From assembly GCF_026410195.1 (NCBI RefSeq), contig NZ_JAPMLM010000065.1, positions 31,869 to 95,868 of the forward strand: a stretch of 64,000 nt of DNA. Direction: 5' to 3'. Both the position numbers and the translations under genes were made by a program. Positions 1 through 8,209 of this stretch are shown here, in pieces. The stretch is from Xanthomarina sp. F2636L. GTDB taxonomy: Bacteria > Bacteroidota > Bacteroidia > Flavobacteriales > Flavobacteriaceae. Below the pieces are notes generated by a model. That model saw only the letters and a list, made by a program, of their open reading frames with translations. It was not told the DNA's origin and searched no databases. Numbering within the stretch: the stretch's first letter is position 1; every line of letters starts with the position of its first letter.

Positions 1-34
1 ATAAATCGAAAAATCTTCAATAAACATAAAATCT

Positions 35-1768
35 ATGCGAAAGCACATTCATAAAATCATCCTTTTACTTCTTAGCTTGCAAGTAAGTATGGCTTGGGCA
101 CAAGAAAGAGGTAACGATACCATTAAAACCGATGTTATTCAAGTAGTAAAACCATATACCCCAACCATCTCAGATGCGTTTAAAGTGAAGGAAACACCTG
201 TTTTAGACGACGATGAAACTACAGCTAAAAAAGAGATTGAGTACAATATTTTCTCATTTCCGGTGGCTTCAACCTTTACACCAGCAAAAGGAAAAGCTGC
301 TGTTATAGATAAAGAGAAACCTGCAAAATTTTACGATAATTACGCCTCGCTTGGTTTTGGAAGTTATACCTCTATTTTAGGCGAAGTCTATCTCAATCAC
401 GAATTGAGTAAAACCGATAATATTGGTGGTTATTTAAGTCATCATTCTTCACAAGGAGGTATTGATGATGTGTTGCTAGATGATTATTTTTACGACACCA
501 ATTTAAACGTCAATTTCTCTAGAAAAGAAAGAGATTTAAGCTGGAATGTAGAAGGTGGTTTCAAGCATCAGATTTTTAACTGGTATGGTTTGCCACAACC
601 TTATTATGATATAACCTCTCCAGAGTCACAATTAGGTGTTAGTCATACCTTTTATGGAGGAAACCTTGGTGGAGACATTTCGTTTCAGGATTCATATATA
701 AAAAAAGCCCATGTTATGTTTAGACATTTTGGAGATGATTATGGTTCTGGAGAGAATAGATTTTCGGCTGATGTTTCAGGAGATATTCCCATTGCAGATA
801 TTAATATTTCAACCAAGGTGATGTTCGATTATCTTGGAGGGTCTTTCGATAGATATTATAATGTAAATGCCGAAAACAAATATGGAAACTTCAATATTGG
901 TTTAGCTCCAACGTATCGATACACTCAAGATGATTTAACCTTAGACTTGGGAGTTTCTCTATTTTATTTAAATGATACTCAAGCAAAAGAAAGCAAGTTT
1001 TATATCTACCCAAATATCGCAGCCTCCTATCGTTTAGTGGATGAGGTTTTAATAGCCTATGGAGGCATTAAAGGAGGTTTGATTCAAAATACCTACGAGA
1101 ATTTTGCTAAAGAAAATAAGTTTGTATCTCCAACTTTACTAATCACCCCAACAGATCAGCAATACCATGGTTATGTTGGTTTACGAGGGAAAGTATCTAA
1201 TAATGTGAGTTATGATATTAAAGGAGCTTATTTTGCTGAAAGTAACAAAGCTTTATATAGACACAACGACATAGTTTTTATTAGTCCAGAAAAAAACTAC
1301 CAGTTTGGTAATTCTTTCTCTGTGGTTTATGATGATGTGTCAACTTTCAATATCGGAGGTGAGCTAAGTGTTGATGTAAACCGAAATTTTAAATTAGGTT
1401 TAAAAGCAGATTTCTTTGCCTATAGCACAGATAATGAAAGTGAAGCTTGGAATTTACCAAGTATTACAGGTTCTTTATTTATGGATTACCAAATTGACGA
1501 AAATTGGTTTGCTGGAGCAAGTTTATTTTATGTAGGAGAACGTAAAGACCAAGTGTATGAAACTACCTTTCCAGTAATTTCATTCGGTTCACAAACTCTA
1601 GATGGATATTTCGATGCCAATGCGCATGTGGGGTATCATATAAACGATAGACTTTCGGTATTTGCCAAAGCTAATAACATTGCCAACCAGAATTACCAGC
1701 GTTGGTTGAATTATCCAGTACAAAGTATACAGATTCTAGCTGGAGCTACTTATAAGTTTGATTTTTAA
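35..1768 (+). CDS. Outer-membrane beta-barrel protein, TonB-receptor-like without visible plug
   Basis: Secreted 577-residue protein. Residues 1-22 form a signal peptide ending in AWA-Q. The rest is rich in alternating aromatic/glycine strands and ends in an aromatic residue (ATYKFDF), typical of outer-membrane barrels. The mature N-terminus has a VVKPYTPTISDAF segment seen in flavobacterial proteins annotated as TonB-dependent receptors, but no carboxypeptidase-like or plug domain is visible, so it is shorter than a true TonB-dependent transporter. Substrate unknown. It starts 35 bases into the window, so upstream partners cannot be seen. Downstream lie two dispersed repeats. Barrel is a confident inference; transport role is not. 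Confidence 0.75.
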   Translation: MRKHIHKIILLLLSLQVSMAWAQERGNDTIKTDVIQVVKPYTPTISDAFKVKETPVLDDDETTAKKEIEYNIFSFPVASTFTPAKGKAAVIDKEKPAKFYDNYASLGFGSYTSILGEVYLNHELSKTDNIGGYLSHHSSQGGIDDVLLDDYFYDTNLNVNFSRKERDLSWNVEGGFKHQIFNWYGLPQPYYDITSPESQLGVSHTFYGGNLGGDISFQDSYIKKAHVMFRHFGDDYGSGENRFSADVSGDIPIADINISTKVMFDYLGGSFDRYYNVNAENKYGNFNIGLAPTYRYTQDDLTLDLGVSLFYLNDTQAKESKFYIYPNIAASYRLVDEVLIAYGGIKGGLIQNTYENFAKENKFVSPTLLITPTDQQYHGYVGLRGKVSNNVSYDIKGAYFAESNKALYRHNDIVFISPEKNYQFGNSFSVVYDDVSTFNIGGELSVDVNRNFKLGLKADFFAYSTDNESEAWNLPSITGSLFMDYQIDENWFAGASLFYVGERKDQVYETTFPVISFGSQTLDGYFDANAHVGYHINDRLSVFAKANNIANQNYQRWLNYPVQSIQILAGATYKFDF

Positions 1769-1774
1769 TGATGT

Positions 1775-1824
1775 TGTCATTCAGAATGCCTGTCTGCCGA
1801 CAGGCAGGAAGTGAAGAATCTCAT
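1775..1824 (+). repeat. Dispersed GTCATTC...GAATCTCA repeat with nested palindrome
   Basis: Starts TGTCATTCAG and ends GAAGAATCTCA, seven bases after the preceding stop codon. Similar start/end pairs occur at 1833, 4952 and 14110. The middle carries a hairpin, TGCCTGTC (1787-1794) and GACAGGCA (1799-1806) with a TGCC loop, absent from the other copies. Confidence 0.7.
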
Positions 1825-1832
1825 AAATAGAA

Positions 1833-1905
1833 TGTCATTGCAAGGAGAGTAACGACGTGGCAATCTCATCAAAAAATTCTAAATCATTTAAAAGCGTTCT
1901 CTTAA
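1833..1905 (+). repeat. Second tandem GTCATT...AATCTCA repeat
   Basis: Begins TGTCATTGC and reaches AATCTCATC. Its tail (AAATTCTAAATCATT then AAAAGCGTTC) also follows the copy at 4952, so the repeat unit is longer than the GTCATT-AATCTC core. In the 4952 copy this tail makes a terminator; here the 3' arm of that hairpin is missing. Confidence 0.65.
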
Positions 1906-1975
1906 AACACTTAAAAACACCCCTCATGAGCTACGCTCGCTATTTTCGATAAAAGAATTCTTTCATCTCAATAAT

Positions 1976-1998
1976 CCTCAAGGGGACAACTTAGGAGG
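1976..1998 (+). repeat. Left CTCAAGGGGAC repeat flanking the DUF559 gene
   Basis: Reads CCTCAAGGGGACAACTTAGG. Shares the GGGGAC core and the following TTAGG with the copy right of the DUF559 gene. About 55 bases upstream is an ACACCCCTC motif that matches the reverse complement of the right copy's end. Confidence 0.5.
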
Positions 1999-2045
1999 TT
2001 GCAATCAAATTTGGAAAATTATAAGAAGAAAAAAGCAATATAAAA

Positions 2046-2411
2046 CTAATCCAATAATTCTTTAATTTTTTCTTCTATAGCAAGTAGGACATTAAATAAA
2101 TCTTTTTTAACCTCTTCATTGGTAAATCTAATGAAAGTAACTCCATAAGCCTCTATTTCTCCTTGACGTTTAGCATCTTCTAAAAAGGAATGATCATGAA
2201 TGGAGCCGTCAATTTCTATAGCCAATCCAAGCTCATGACAATAAAAATCAACGATATAATTTACCATAGGAACTTGCCTATGAAACTGAACGCCTAAAGC
2301 TCTTTTTTTAATGCTTTGCCAAAGAATCACTTCTGCAAGCGTGCTGTTTTTTCTAAGCTCTCTAGCTAGGAATTTAAGTTCAGATCTATATGGAATTATC
2401 TTATTTGCCAT
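2046..2411 (-). CDS. DUF559 endonuclease-like protein
   Basis: A 121-residue protein of the DUF559 family, a PD-(D/E)XK/Vsr-like nuclease fold. Visible landmarks are LRKNSTLAEVILWQSIK, GVQFHRQVPMVNYIVDFYCHELGLAIEIDG (spread over about residues 42-70) and FIRFTNEEV; the VDFYC...LAIEIDG segment carries the acidic residues expected of the nuclease core. Full length for the family, with no signal peptide. It stands alone on the reverse strand between two forward genes. GGGGAC-containing palindromic repeats flank it on both sides (about 1976 and 2474), which suggests it moved or duplicates with them. No methylase or helicase partner is present, so a restriction role is not supported. Confidence 0.8.
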   Translation of the reverse strand: MANKIIPYRSELKFLARELRKNSTLAEVILWQSIKKRALGVQFHRQVPMVNYIVDFYCHELGLAIEIDGSIHDHSFLEDAKRQGEIEAYGVTFIRFTNEEVKKDLFNVLLAIEEKIKELLD

Positions 2412-2473
2412 TATTTAAAACTACTTAAATTTTATAACTTCTTCAAATTAAATAGTATGCGAGTTTTAGAATG

Positions 2474-2503
2474 TCCCCTTGAGGGGACTTTAGGGGTGTC
2501 ATT
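2474..2503 (+). repeat. Right CCCCTTGAGGGG palindromic repeat
   Basis: Contains the perfect palindrome CCCCTTGAGGGG followed by ACTTTAGGGGTGTC. Lies between the DUF559 start and the microsatellite in front of the LRR gene. Together with the left copy it brackets the nuclease gene. Confidence 0.6.
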
Positions 2504-2541
2504 TATTTTTTTTCAGCAAAAACATCAAATTTCATTACATC

Positions 2542-2581
<40 letters not shown>

Positions 2582-2604
2582 GCGTAACATTAAACCCCAA
2601 ATTC

Positions 2605-4947
2605 ATGAAACATTTCTACTTACTATTATTAGCTTTTTTAGTTATTACTTTTTCACAAGCCCAAAATGTATTTATTCCAGATACCGATTTTAAAAATGCA
2701 TTAGTGAACACTTTGTGTGTGGATAATGATGGTGACGGGATGTATGAGTCTAATGTAGATACTAATAATGATGGCGAAATTCAAGTGTTTGAAGCTGAAG
2801 CAGTTTTATCACTTAAAGTTTCTGGACAAAGTATTTTTTCTTTACAAGGGATAGAAAACTTTATTAATTTGCAAGAACTTAGGTGTAATAATAATATGCT
2901 CACAAGTTTGAATGTCGGTGGAATAACAAACCTTGAAAGATTATATTGCTATAATAATTATTTAGGAAACTTAAATGTATATGGCTTGAATAACCTTAGA
3001 ATTCTTGAATGCTATAATAATGAATTAACCACATTAGATGTAACTTCTCTAAGCGATCTTCATACATTAGAATGCTATAATAATGAATTAACCTCTTTAA
3101 ATGTAAGTGGTTTAACAAATTTATACTATCTATATTGTTCTGATAATGAATTAACTACATTAGAATTGGATGGATTAACAAATCTCTCACAATTGATTTG
3201 TTCAAATAATGAATTAACTGAACTAGGTTTAAGTGATTCACAGAATATTCAAGAATTGTGGTGTTTTAATAATTTACTTACTGAATTGGATTTAAGTGGG
3301 TTGTATAATCTTGATGATTTAGTTTGTAGTAACAATCAAATAACAACTTTGGATTTGAGTGGATCAATTTTATCTACCAGAATATGGTGTACCAACAATC
3401 AATTAACCTCATTGTCTATTAAAAATGGAAGCCAAATTTATGATTCAACCATGTTAGAATTTGGAGGTAATCCAAATTTAGATTATATCTGTGTAGATGA
3501 TTTTGAATTAAATAATATACAATCTAAAGTAAACTCGTATGGTTATACAAACTGCGTCGTAAATAGCTATTGCAGTTTTGCTCCAGGAGGAGATTTTTAC
3601 ACCATTCAAGGAGAAAATAAGTTAGATGTAGATGCTAATGGCTGTAATACAAACGATCCAATTTTTCCAAATTTAAAATTTAATATTACAGATGGAAGTG
3701 TTAGTGGCACTAGTATTTCTAATGAAACTGGAAACTATTCTATTCCAGTGCAAGAGGGTAATCACACCATAACACCAGTTTTAGAGAACCCAACCTATTT
3801 TACTATTACTCCTACAAGTCTGGTTGTAGATTTTCCCACAGATGCAAGTCCTTATAACCAAGATTTTTGTTTAGTTCCAAATGGCACATATAACGATTTA
3901 GAAATTATCATTTTGCCAATAGATCAAGCTCGACCAGGATTTGATACAGGTTATAAAATAATCTACAAAAATAAAGGGAATACAGAACTTAGTGGTAGTG
4001 TTGACTTGGTGTTTCAAGATGAACTTATGGATTTGGTTTTAGCTAATCCTACGGCAGATAATCAAATTCTAAATGAGTTATCATGGAATTTTTCAAACTT
4101 GTTACCTTTTGAAAGCCGAGAGATTACATTCACCATGAATTTAAACTCACCTACAGATACTCCACCATTAAATGGAGACGATGTTTTAGTGTTTACGGCA
4201 ACAGCTAATCCAGTTTCTGGAGACGAGATGCCAGACGATAATGAATTTGTTTTAAATCAAACAGTGGTTAACTCTTTCGATCCAAACGATAAAACCTGTT
4301 TAGAAGGCGAGATTATTACTCCAGAACAAGTTGGAAAGTTTGTACATTACATGATTCGTTTTGAAAATACAGGAACTGCTGATGCTGTTAATATTGTAGT
4401 AAAAGATGACATTGATTTAGCAAAATATGATGTGACTACATTAATTCCACTAAGCGGAAGTCATGACTTTGTGACTAGAATAAAAGAAGATAATGTGGTA
4501 GAATTTATTTTTGAAAACATCAATTTACCATTCGATGATGCCAATAATGATGGTTATGTTTTATTCAAAATAAAAACGTTGCCAAGCTTAGTTCTAGGTG
4601 ACACATTTTCTAACGATGCCGAAATATACTTTGATTACAATGCACCAATAATTACAAATGATGAATTGACAACAGTTGCTGAAAATTTAAGTATTGAAGA
4701 ATCAGTATTGCAAACAGCTGTAAAAATCTATCCAAATCCAGTTTCAGATGAGTTAACCATTGAAAGTAAAAGTATTTTAGAAACCATTTCAATTTTTGAT
4801 GTTAATGGTAGACAATTACAAACATTTGTTATTGGTGGAAGCACAAATAAATCGAAAATAAATATAAGTCATTTATCAAAAGGTGTTTATTTTGTTTCTA
4901 TTAAAACCGAAGCTGGAATGCAAACTTCAAAAATTATAAAAGAATAA
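2605..4947 (+). CDS. T9SS-secreted leucine-rich-repeat surface protein
   Basis: 780 residues. Signal peptide at 1-19 (FSQAQ). An EF-hand-like acidic stretch (DNDGDG, DTNNDGEIQVFEAE, about 40-64) precedes about ten leucine-rich repeats of 21 residues (about 70-290) with the consensus L..L.C.NN.LT.L. Two beta domains follow; the second, starting SFDPNDKTCLEG near residue 558, matches the DUF7619 type found in flavobacterial secreted proteins. The C-terminus from about 705 (VKIYPNPVSDEL ... KGVYFVSIKT) is a type A T9SS sorting domain, so the protein should be exported and attached to the cell surface or released. Likely adhesion or protein binding; ligand unknown. The ATG at 2605 is chosen because it starts a clean signal peptide. 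A TAT microsatellite lies just upstream. Confidence 0.88.
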   Translation: MKHFYLLLLAFLVITFSQAQNVFIPDTDFKNALVNTLCVDNDGDGMYESNVDTNNDGEIQVFEAEAVLSLKVSGQSIFSLQGIENFINLQELRCNNNMLTSLNVGGITNLERLYCYNNYLGNLNVYGLNNLRILECYNNELTTLDVTSLSDLHTLECYNNELTSLNVSGLTNLYYLYCSDNELTTLELDGLTNLSQLICSNNELTELGLSDSQNIQELWCFNNLLTELDLSGLYNLDDLVCSNNQITTLDLSGSILSTRIWCTNNQLTSLSIKNGSQIYDSTMLEFGGNPNLDYICVDDFELNNIQSKVNSYGYTNCVVNSYCSFAPGGDFYTIQGENKLDVDANGCNTNDPIFPNLKFNITDGSVSGTSISNETGNYSIPVQEGNHTITPVLENPTYFTITPTSLVVDFPTDASPYNQDFCLVPNGTYNDLEIIILPIDQARPGFDTGYKIIYKNKGNTELSGSVDLVFQDELMDLVLANPTADNQILNELSWNFSNLLPFESREITFTMNLNSPTDTPPLNGDDVLVFTATANPVSGDEMPDDNEFVLNQTVVNSFDPNDKTCLEGEIITPEQVGKFVHYMIRFENTGTADAVNIVVKDDIDLAKYDVTTLIPLSGSHDFVTRIKEDNVVEFIFENINLPFDDANNDGYVLFKIKTLPSLVLGDTFSNDAEIYFDYNAPIITNDELTTVAENLSIEESVLQTAVKIYPNPVSDELTIESKSILETISIFDVNGRQLQTFVIGGSTNKSKINISHLSKGVYFVSIKTEAGMQTSKIIKE

Positions 4948-4951
4948 AATC

Positions 4952-5004
4952 TGTCATTCCGAGAGAATTCGAGGAATCTCAACAATAAATTCTAAATCAT
5001 TAAT
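4952..5004 (+). repeat. GTCATTC...GAATCTCA repeat, copy 3
   Basis: TGTCATTCCGAGAG to GAATCTCAAC, five bases after the LRR gene's stop, followed by the same AAATTCTAAATCATT tail as the copy at 1833 and then directly by a terminator. Confidence 0.7.
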
Positions 5005-5040
5005 AAAAGCGTTCAATTTTGAACGCTTTTATTATTTTTA
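5005..5040 (+). terminator. Intrinsic terminator after the LRR gene
   Basis: AAAAGCGTTCAA (5005-5016) pairs with TTGAACGCTTTT (5019-5030), followed by ATTATTTTT. Confidence 0.85.
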
Positions 5041-5076
5041 CACATCGTTATATAAAAGAAAATTAATATATACAAT

Positions 5077-6699
5077 ATGAAAAAACTTCTATCTATTTTC
5101 GTTTTAGTCTCCATTCTTTCTTGTAGTAAAGACAAGGAACACGTAGATTCTATTGTTATAAATGCCAACGCTTATACGGTTAATTCAAATTTTGATAAAG
5201 CTGAAGCCTTCGCTATAAAAAACGGTAAGTTTTATAAAATAGGAACATCTAAAGAACTTCAAGAGACTTTTGAAGCAGATACCATTATTGATGCAAAAGG
5301 ACAAACGGTTTTTCCAGGGTTTATAGATGCACATTGTCATTTTTATGGTTTAGGAACAAATCTTCAGAAAGTAGATTTAAGAGGAACAACGAGTTTTGAT
5401 GAGGTCATGAAACGTGTGTTGGATTACCAAAATGAAAAGAAAACAGATTTCATTATCGGACGTGGGTGGGATCAAAACGATTGGGAAGACAAAAACTTTC
5501 CTAATAAAAAATTACTGGATGCTCTATTTCCAGATACTCCGGTGGCTTTAACCAGAATTGATGGGCATGCTTTGTTGTGTAATCAAGCGGCTTTAGATTT
5601 GGCGAAAATCACAAATAAAACTAAAATCGATGGAGGGGAAGTCGTTCTTGAAAATGGTGAGTTAACTGGGGTTTTAATCGATAATCCTATGAGATTGGTA
5701 TATGATGTTTTTCCTAAACCAGATAGAGAATTTCAAATCAACGCCTTATTAGATGCACAAGACATCTGTACAGAATTGGGTTTAACAACGGTTTCAGATG
5801 CTGGATTAGATAGAAACGTTATCGAGTTAATTGATAGTTTGCAGCAAACGGGTGACTTACAAATGCGCGTGTATGCCATGGTAGAAAATTCCAAAGACAA
5901 TTTGGATTACTATTTACCAAAAGGAAAAATAAAAACAGACAGATTAAATGTACAGTCTGTAAAAGTCTATGCAGATGGGGCTTTAGGGTCTCGTGGTGCG
6001 GCTTTAAAAGCACCTTATTCGGATAAGGAGAATCATTTTGGTGCTATGATTATCGGACTTGACGAGTTTGAAAGTCTGGCTAAGAGATTAGAAGCAGCCA
6101 GTTTTCAAATGAATACGCATGCTATTGGAGATTCTGCCAATAGCTTTGTTCTAAAAACTTATGATAAAATCTTACAAGCAAAAAAAGACAGACGTTGGAG
6201 AGTAGAACATGCACAAATAATTACGGATAACGATTTTGAAATCTTTAAAAACGAAAATATCATTCCATCTGTGCAGCCTACTCACGCTACAAGCGATATG
6301 TACTGGGCTGAAGATAGGTTAGGAGCCGAACGTATAAAAGGAGCTTATGCCTTTAAAACCCTACTAAATGCAAGTGGGAAAGTGGCTCTTGGAACCGATT
6401 TTCCTATAGAACATGTCAGTCCGATGTTAACTTTTTACGCATCGGTTTCCAGACAAGATGTAGACGGATATCCTGAAGGTGGTTTTAATGTAGAAGATGG
6501 TTTATCTAGGGAAGAAACCCTGAAAGGCATGACTATTTGGGCTGCTTATGCTAATTTTGAAGAAGATGAAAAAGGGAGTATCGAAGTTGGAAAGTTTGCG
6601 GATTTTATTATTCTTGATCATGATTTAATGATCACAGATTTAAAAAACATTCCAAATACTAAAGTGGAACAGACGTATATAGGTGGCGTGAAACAGTAA
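5077..6699 (+). CDS. Amidohydrolase-3 family lipoprotein (YtcJ-like)
   Basis: 540 residues. A lipobox (SILSC, Cys at about 16) predicts a lipoprotein. The core is a metal-dependent amidohydrolase: FIDAHCHF (HxH, about residue 85) binds the first metal, NTHAIGDSA and RVEHAQI carry later histidines, and LGTDFPIEHVSP (about 440) carries the catalytic aspartate. The closing VGKFADFIILD is typical of the YtcJ-like amidohydrolase-3 branch. Substrate is not predictable; relatives hydrolyse amides, formamides or cyclic compounds. It appears monocistronic, with a terminator upstream and a dispersed repeat downstream. All expected metal ligands are visible, so it is probably active. Confidence 0.88.
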   Translation: MKKLLSIFVLVSILSCSKDKEHVDSIVINANAYTVNSNFDKAEAFAIKNGKFYKIGTSKELQETFEADTIIDAKGQTVFPGFIDAHCHFYGLGTNLQKVDLRGTTSFDEVMKRVLDYQNEKKTDFIIGRGWDQNDWEDKNFPNKKLLDALFPDTPVALTRIDGHALLCNQAALDLAKITNKTKIDGGEVVLENGELTGVLIDNPMRLVYDVFPKPDREFQINALLDAQDICTELGLTTVSDAGLDRNVIELIDSLQQTGDLQMRVYAMVENSKDNLDYYLPKGKIKTDRLNVQSVKVYADGALGSRGAALKAPYSDKENHFGAMIIGLDEFESLAKRLEAASFQMNTHAIGDSANSFVLKTYDKILQAKKDRRWRVEHAQIITDNDFEIFKNENIIPSVQPTHATSDMYWAEDRLGAERIKGAYAFKTLLNASGKVALGTDFPIEHVSPMLTFYASVSRQDVDGYPEGGFNVEDGLSREETLKGMTIWAAYANFEEDEKGSIEVGKFADFIILDHDLMITDLKNIPNTKVEQTYIGGVKQ

Positions 6700-6803
6700 G
6701 TCTCAGCGTATCTTTGTGTGTCTCTGTGCAACTCTGTGTAATGGTTATTTCGCTGACTTGTATGCCGACAGGTAGGGACGCGCAGAGGTTTACGGAGAAA
6801 TTA
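6700..6803 (+). repeat. CTCTGTG/CGCAGAG dispersed repeat with nested TGCCGACAGG insert
   Basis: The stretch has repeated CTCTGTG words (TCTCTGTGCAACTCTGTGT) and a distal GCGCAGAGGTTTACGGAG, a pattern seen in short intergenic repeats of many Bacteroidota. Between them lies CTTGTATGCCGACAGGTAGG (about 6758-6777), closely similar to the palindrome at 1790-1808. It lies between two convergent genes. Confidence 0.5.
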
Positions 6804-6806
6804 TTC

Positions 6807-7502
6807 TTAATAGAGTCTCGCCAAATAATCAAAATGGTCGCCGTCCATCACTTTTTCGCATTTCAATCCCACACTTTCGCAAGCAAATTCTAAGCTTTCA
6901 AAATCTAAATACAACCATTTCATTGGCGCTTCATCTTCATTCTTATAGCTTAAAAAATAATCTAATTCGCCGTAATAATTCGCATTGGTATCAATCCAGA
7001 GTCCGCCATCTTCATCTTCGTACATATATTTAATATCTGAAGAATCTATCAGAATCTGGCCTTTCGGATTTAAAAGCGATTTTAAATGTTTTAAATATCT
7101 GGCAACTTCAGAAAGTTCTTGAAAAATGCCCGTACCATTCATAAGTAATAAAATAGTATCGAAAGTTTCAGTTACATTTAAAATATCTTTTAGTTCAACC
7201 TTTAAAACACCCCGTTTTCTGGCAACTTCAATGGCGCCTTTAGAGATATCAATAGCTTTTACATCAAGCCCTTTTTCTTGTAAATACAAACTGTGACTTC
7301 CAGCACCACAACCAACGTCCAACACCTTTCCTTTAGACAGTTTTAAGGCTTTTTGCTCTAGTTTGGGCATTTCTTTAAAGTCTCTAAAAAGATAGGGAAG
7401 AGCTAGTTCGTCTTCGTCCGAAATATTGGTAGAAGTTATTATATCTTCTGTGTAGTTATCGTTTTGATAATCTAATAAGGCTTTTCCAAATAGGTCTTTC
7501 AA
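6807..7502 (-). CDS. Class I SAM-dependent methyltransferase
   Basis: 231 residues. Motif I VLDVGCGAGSHSLYL (about residues 61-75) binds SAM; AIDISKGAIEVARKRG is the acidic motif II region and LLLMNGTGIF is motif IV. The N-terminal 55 residues (FGKALLDYQNDNYTEDIITST) form a helical cap seen in small Bacteroidota methyltransferases of unknown substrate. Single gene, convergent with the amidohydrolase. Fold is confident; substrate unknown. Confidence 0.85.
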   Translation of the reverse strand: MKDLFGKALLDYQNDNYTEDIITSTNISDEDELALPYLFRDFKEMPKLEQKALKLSKGKVLDVGCGAGSHSLYLQEKGLDVKAIDISKGAIEVARKRGVLKVELKDILNVTETFDTILLLMNGTGIFQELSEVARYLKHLKSLLNPKGQILIDSSDIKYMYEDEDGGLWIDTNANYYGELDYFLSYKNEDEAPMKWLYLDFESLEFACESVGLKCEKVMDGDHFDYLARLY

Positions 7503-7544
7503 GGGTTTTTGTTTGTGTTATGTTGAACAATACTGAAATAAAAA

Positions 7545-7632
7545 TATATTTTTAATGAAAGTACCTCGAGAAACGAGTCGAAACATCTTTTTTAAATTTT
7601 AGATTCTTCGCTTCGCTCTAAATAACAAGTTT
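7545..7632 (-). repeat. Degenerate dispersed repeat
   Basis: Read on the reverse strand it contains AGAGCGAAGCGAAGAATCT and CGACTCGTTTCTCGAG, resembling the internal part of the GTCATT...GAATCTC family but without a clean GTCATT end. It occupies the divergent promoter region between 6807-7502 and 7648. Membership in the family is tentative. Confidence 0.35.
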
Positions 7633-7635
7633 CAT

Positions 7636-7643
7636 TACTTTTG
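7636..7643 (+). promoter_or_regulatory. Possible -7 box TACTTTTG close to a start codon
   Basis: Matches TAnnTTTG and ends four bases before the ATG at 7648, implying a leaderless or nearly leaderless mRNA. No clear -33 TTG is seen at the usual distance. Confidence 0.4.
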
Positions 7644-7647
7644 TATT

Positions 7648-8142
7648 ATGCAAGAATTTATTAAAATACTTCCTAAACTCGCCAAAGATAAGCATAAGGA
7701 AAATAAAACCTTCTTTGCTAAGCTTAAAAAGAAGCCTCCAAAACAATTAGATTATATCATGCAAGAACTGCATGACGAAGAGTTTAAGAAAACAGATTGT
7801 TTGGATTGTGCCAACTGCTGTAAAACTACAGGTCCTTTGTTTACAGATAAAGATATTGTAAGAATATCGAAACATTTTAAAATGAAGCAACAGCAATTTA
7901 TAGATGCTTATTTACGTGTGGATGAAGACAAAGATTTTGTGCTACAGTCTGTGCCTTGTACCTTTCTTGGAGCAGATAATTATTGTTCCATTTATGATGT
8001 AAGACCAAAAGCTTGCAGTGAATTCCCACATACCGACCGGAAAAAGTTTCAGCAAATATCCAATTTAACTCTTAAAAACGTCGCCATTTGTCCGGCTGCT
8101 TATAATATTGTTGAAGAAATGAAAAAACGAATTAAACTGTAG
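7648..8142 (+). CDS. YkgJ-family cysteine-cluster protein
   Basis: 164 residues with the cysteine pattern of the YkgJ family of putative Zn/Fe-chelating proteins: CLDCANCCKTTGPL (about 52-65), VPCTFLGADNYCSIYDVRPKACSEFP (spread over about 109-134) and a late Cys in NVAICPAAY. This is the family's normal layout. Cytoplasmic, with a basic N-terminus (KLAKDKHKENK). A metal-binding role is likely, but no specific function is established. Probably monocistronic. Confidence 0.85.
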   Translation: MQEFIKILPKLAKDKHKENKTFFAKLKKKPPKQLDYIMQELHDEEFKKTDCLDCANCCKTTGPLFTDKDIVRISKHFKMKQQQFIDAYLRVDEDKDFVLQSVPCTFLGADNYCSIYDVRPKACSEFPHTDRKKFQQISNLTLKNVAICPAAYNIVEEMKKRIKL

Positions 8143-8209
8143 TTTGAATTCTTAAATTGTAAAATTGAAATTTTAATAATTTTAGTATATTTAGTCAAAA
8201 TTATTACTC

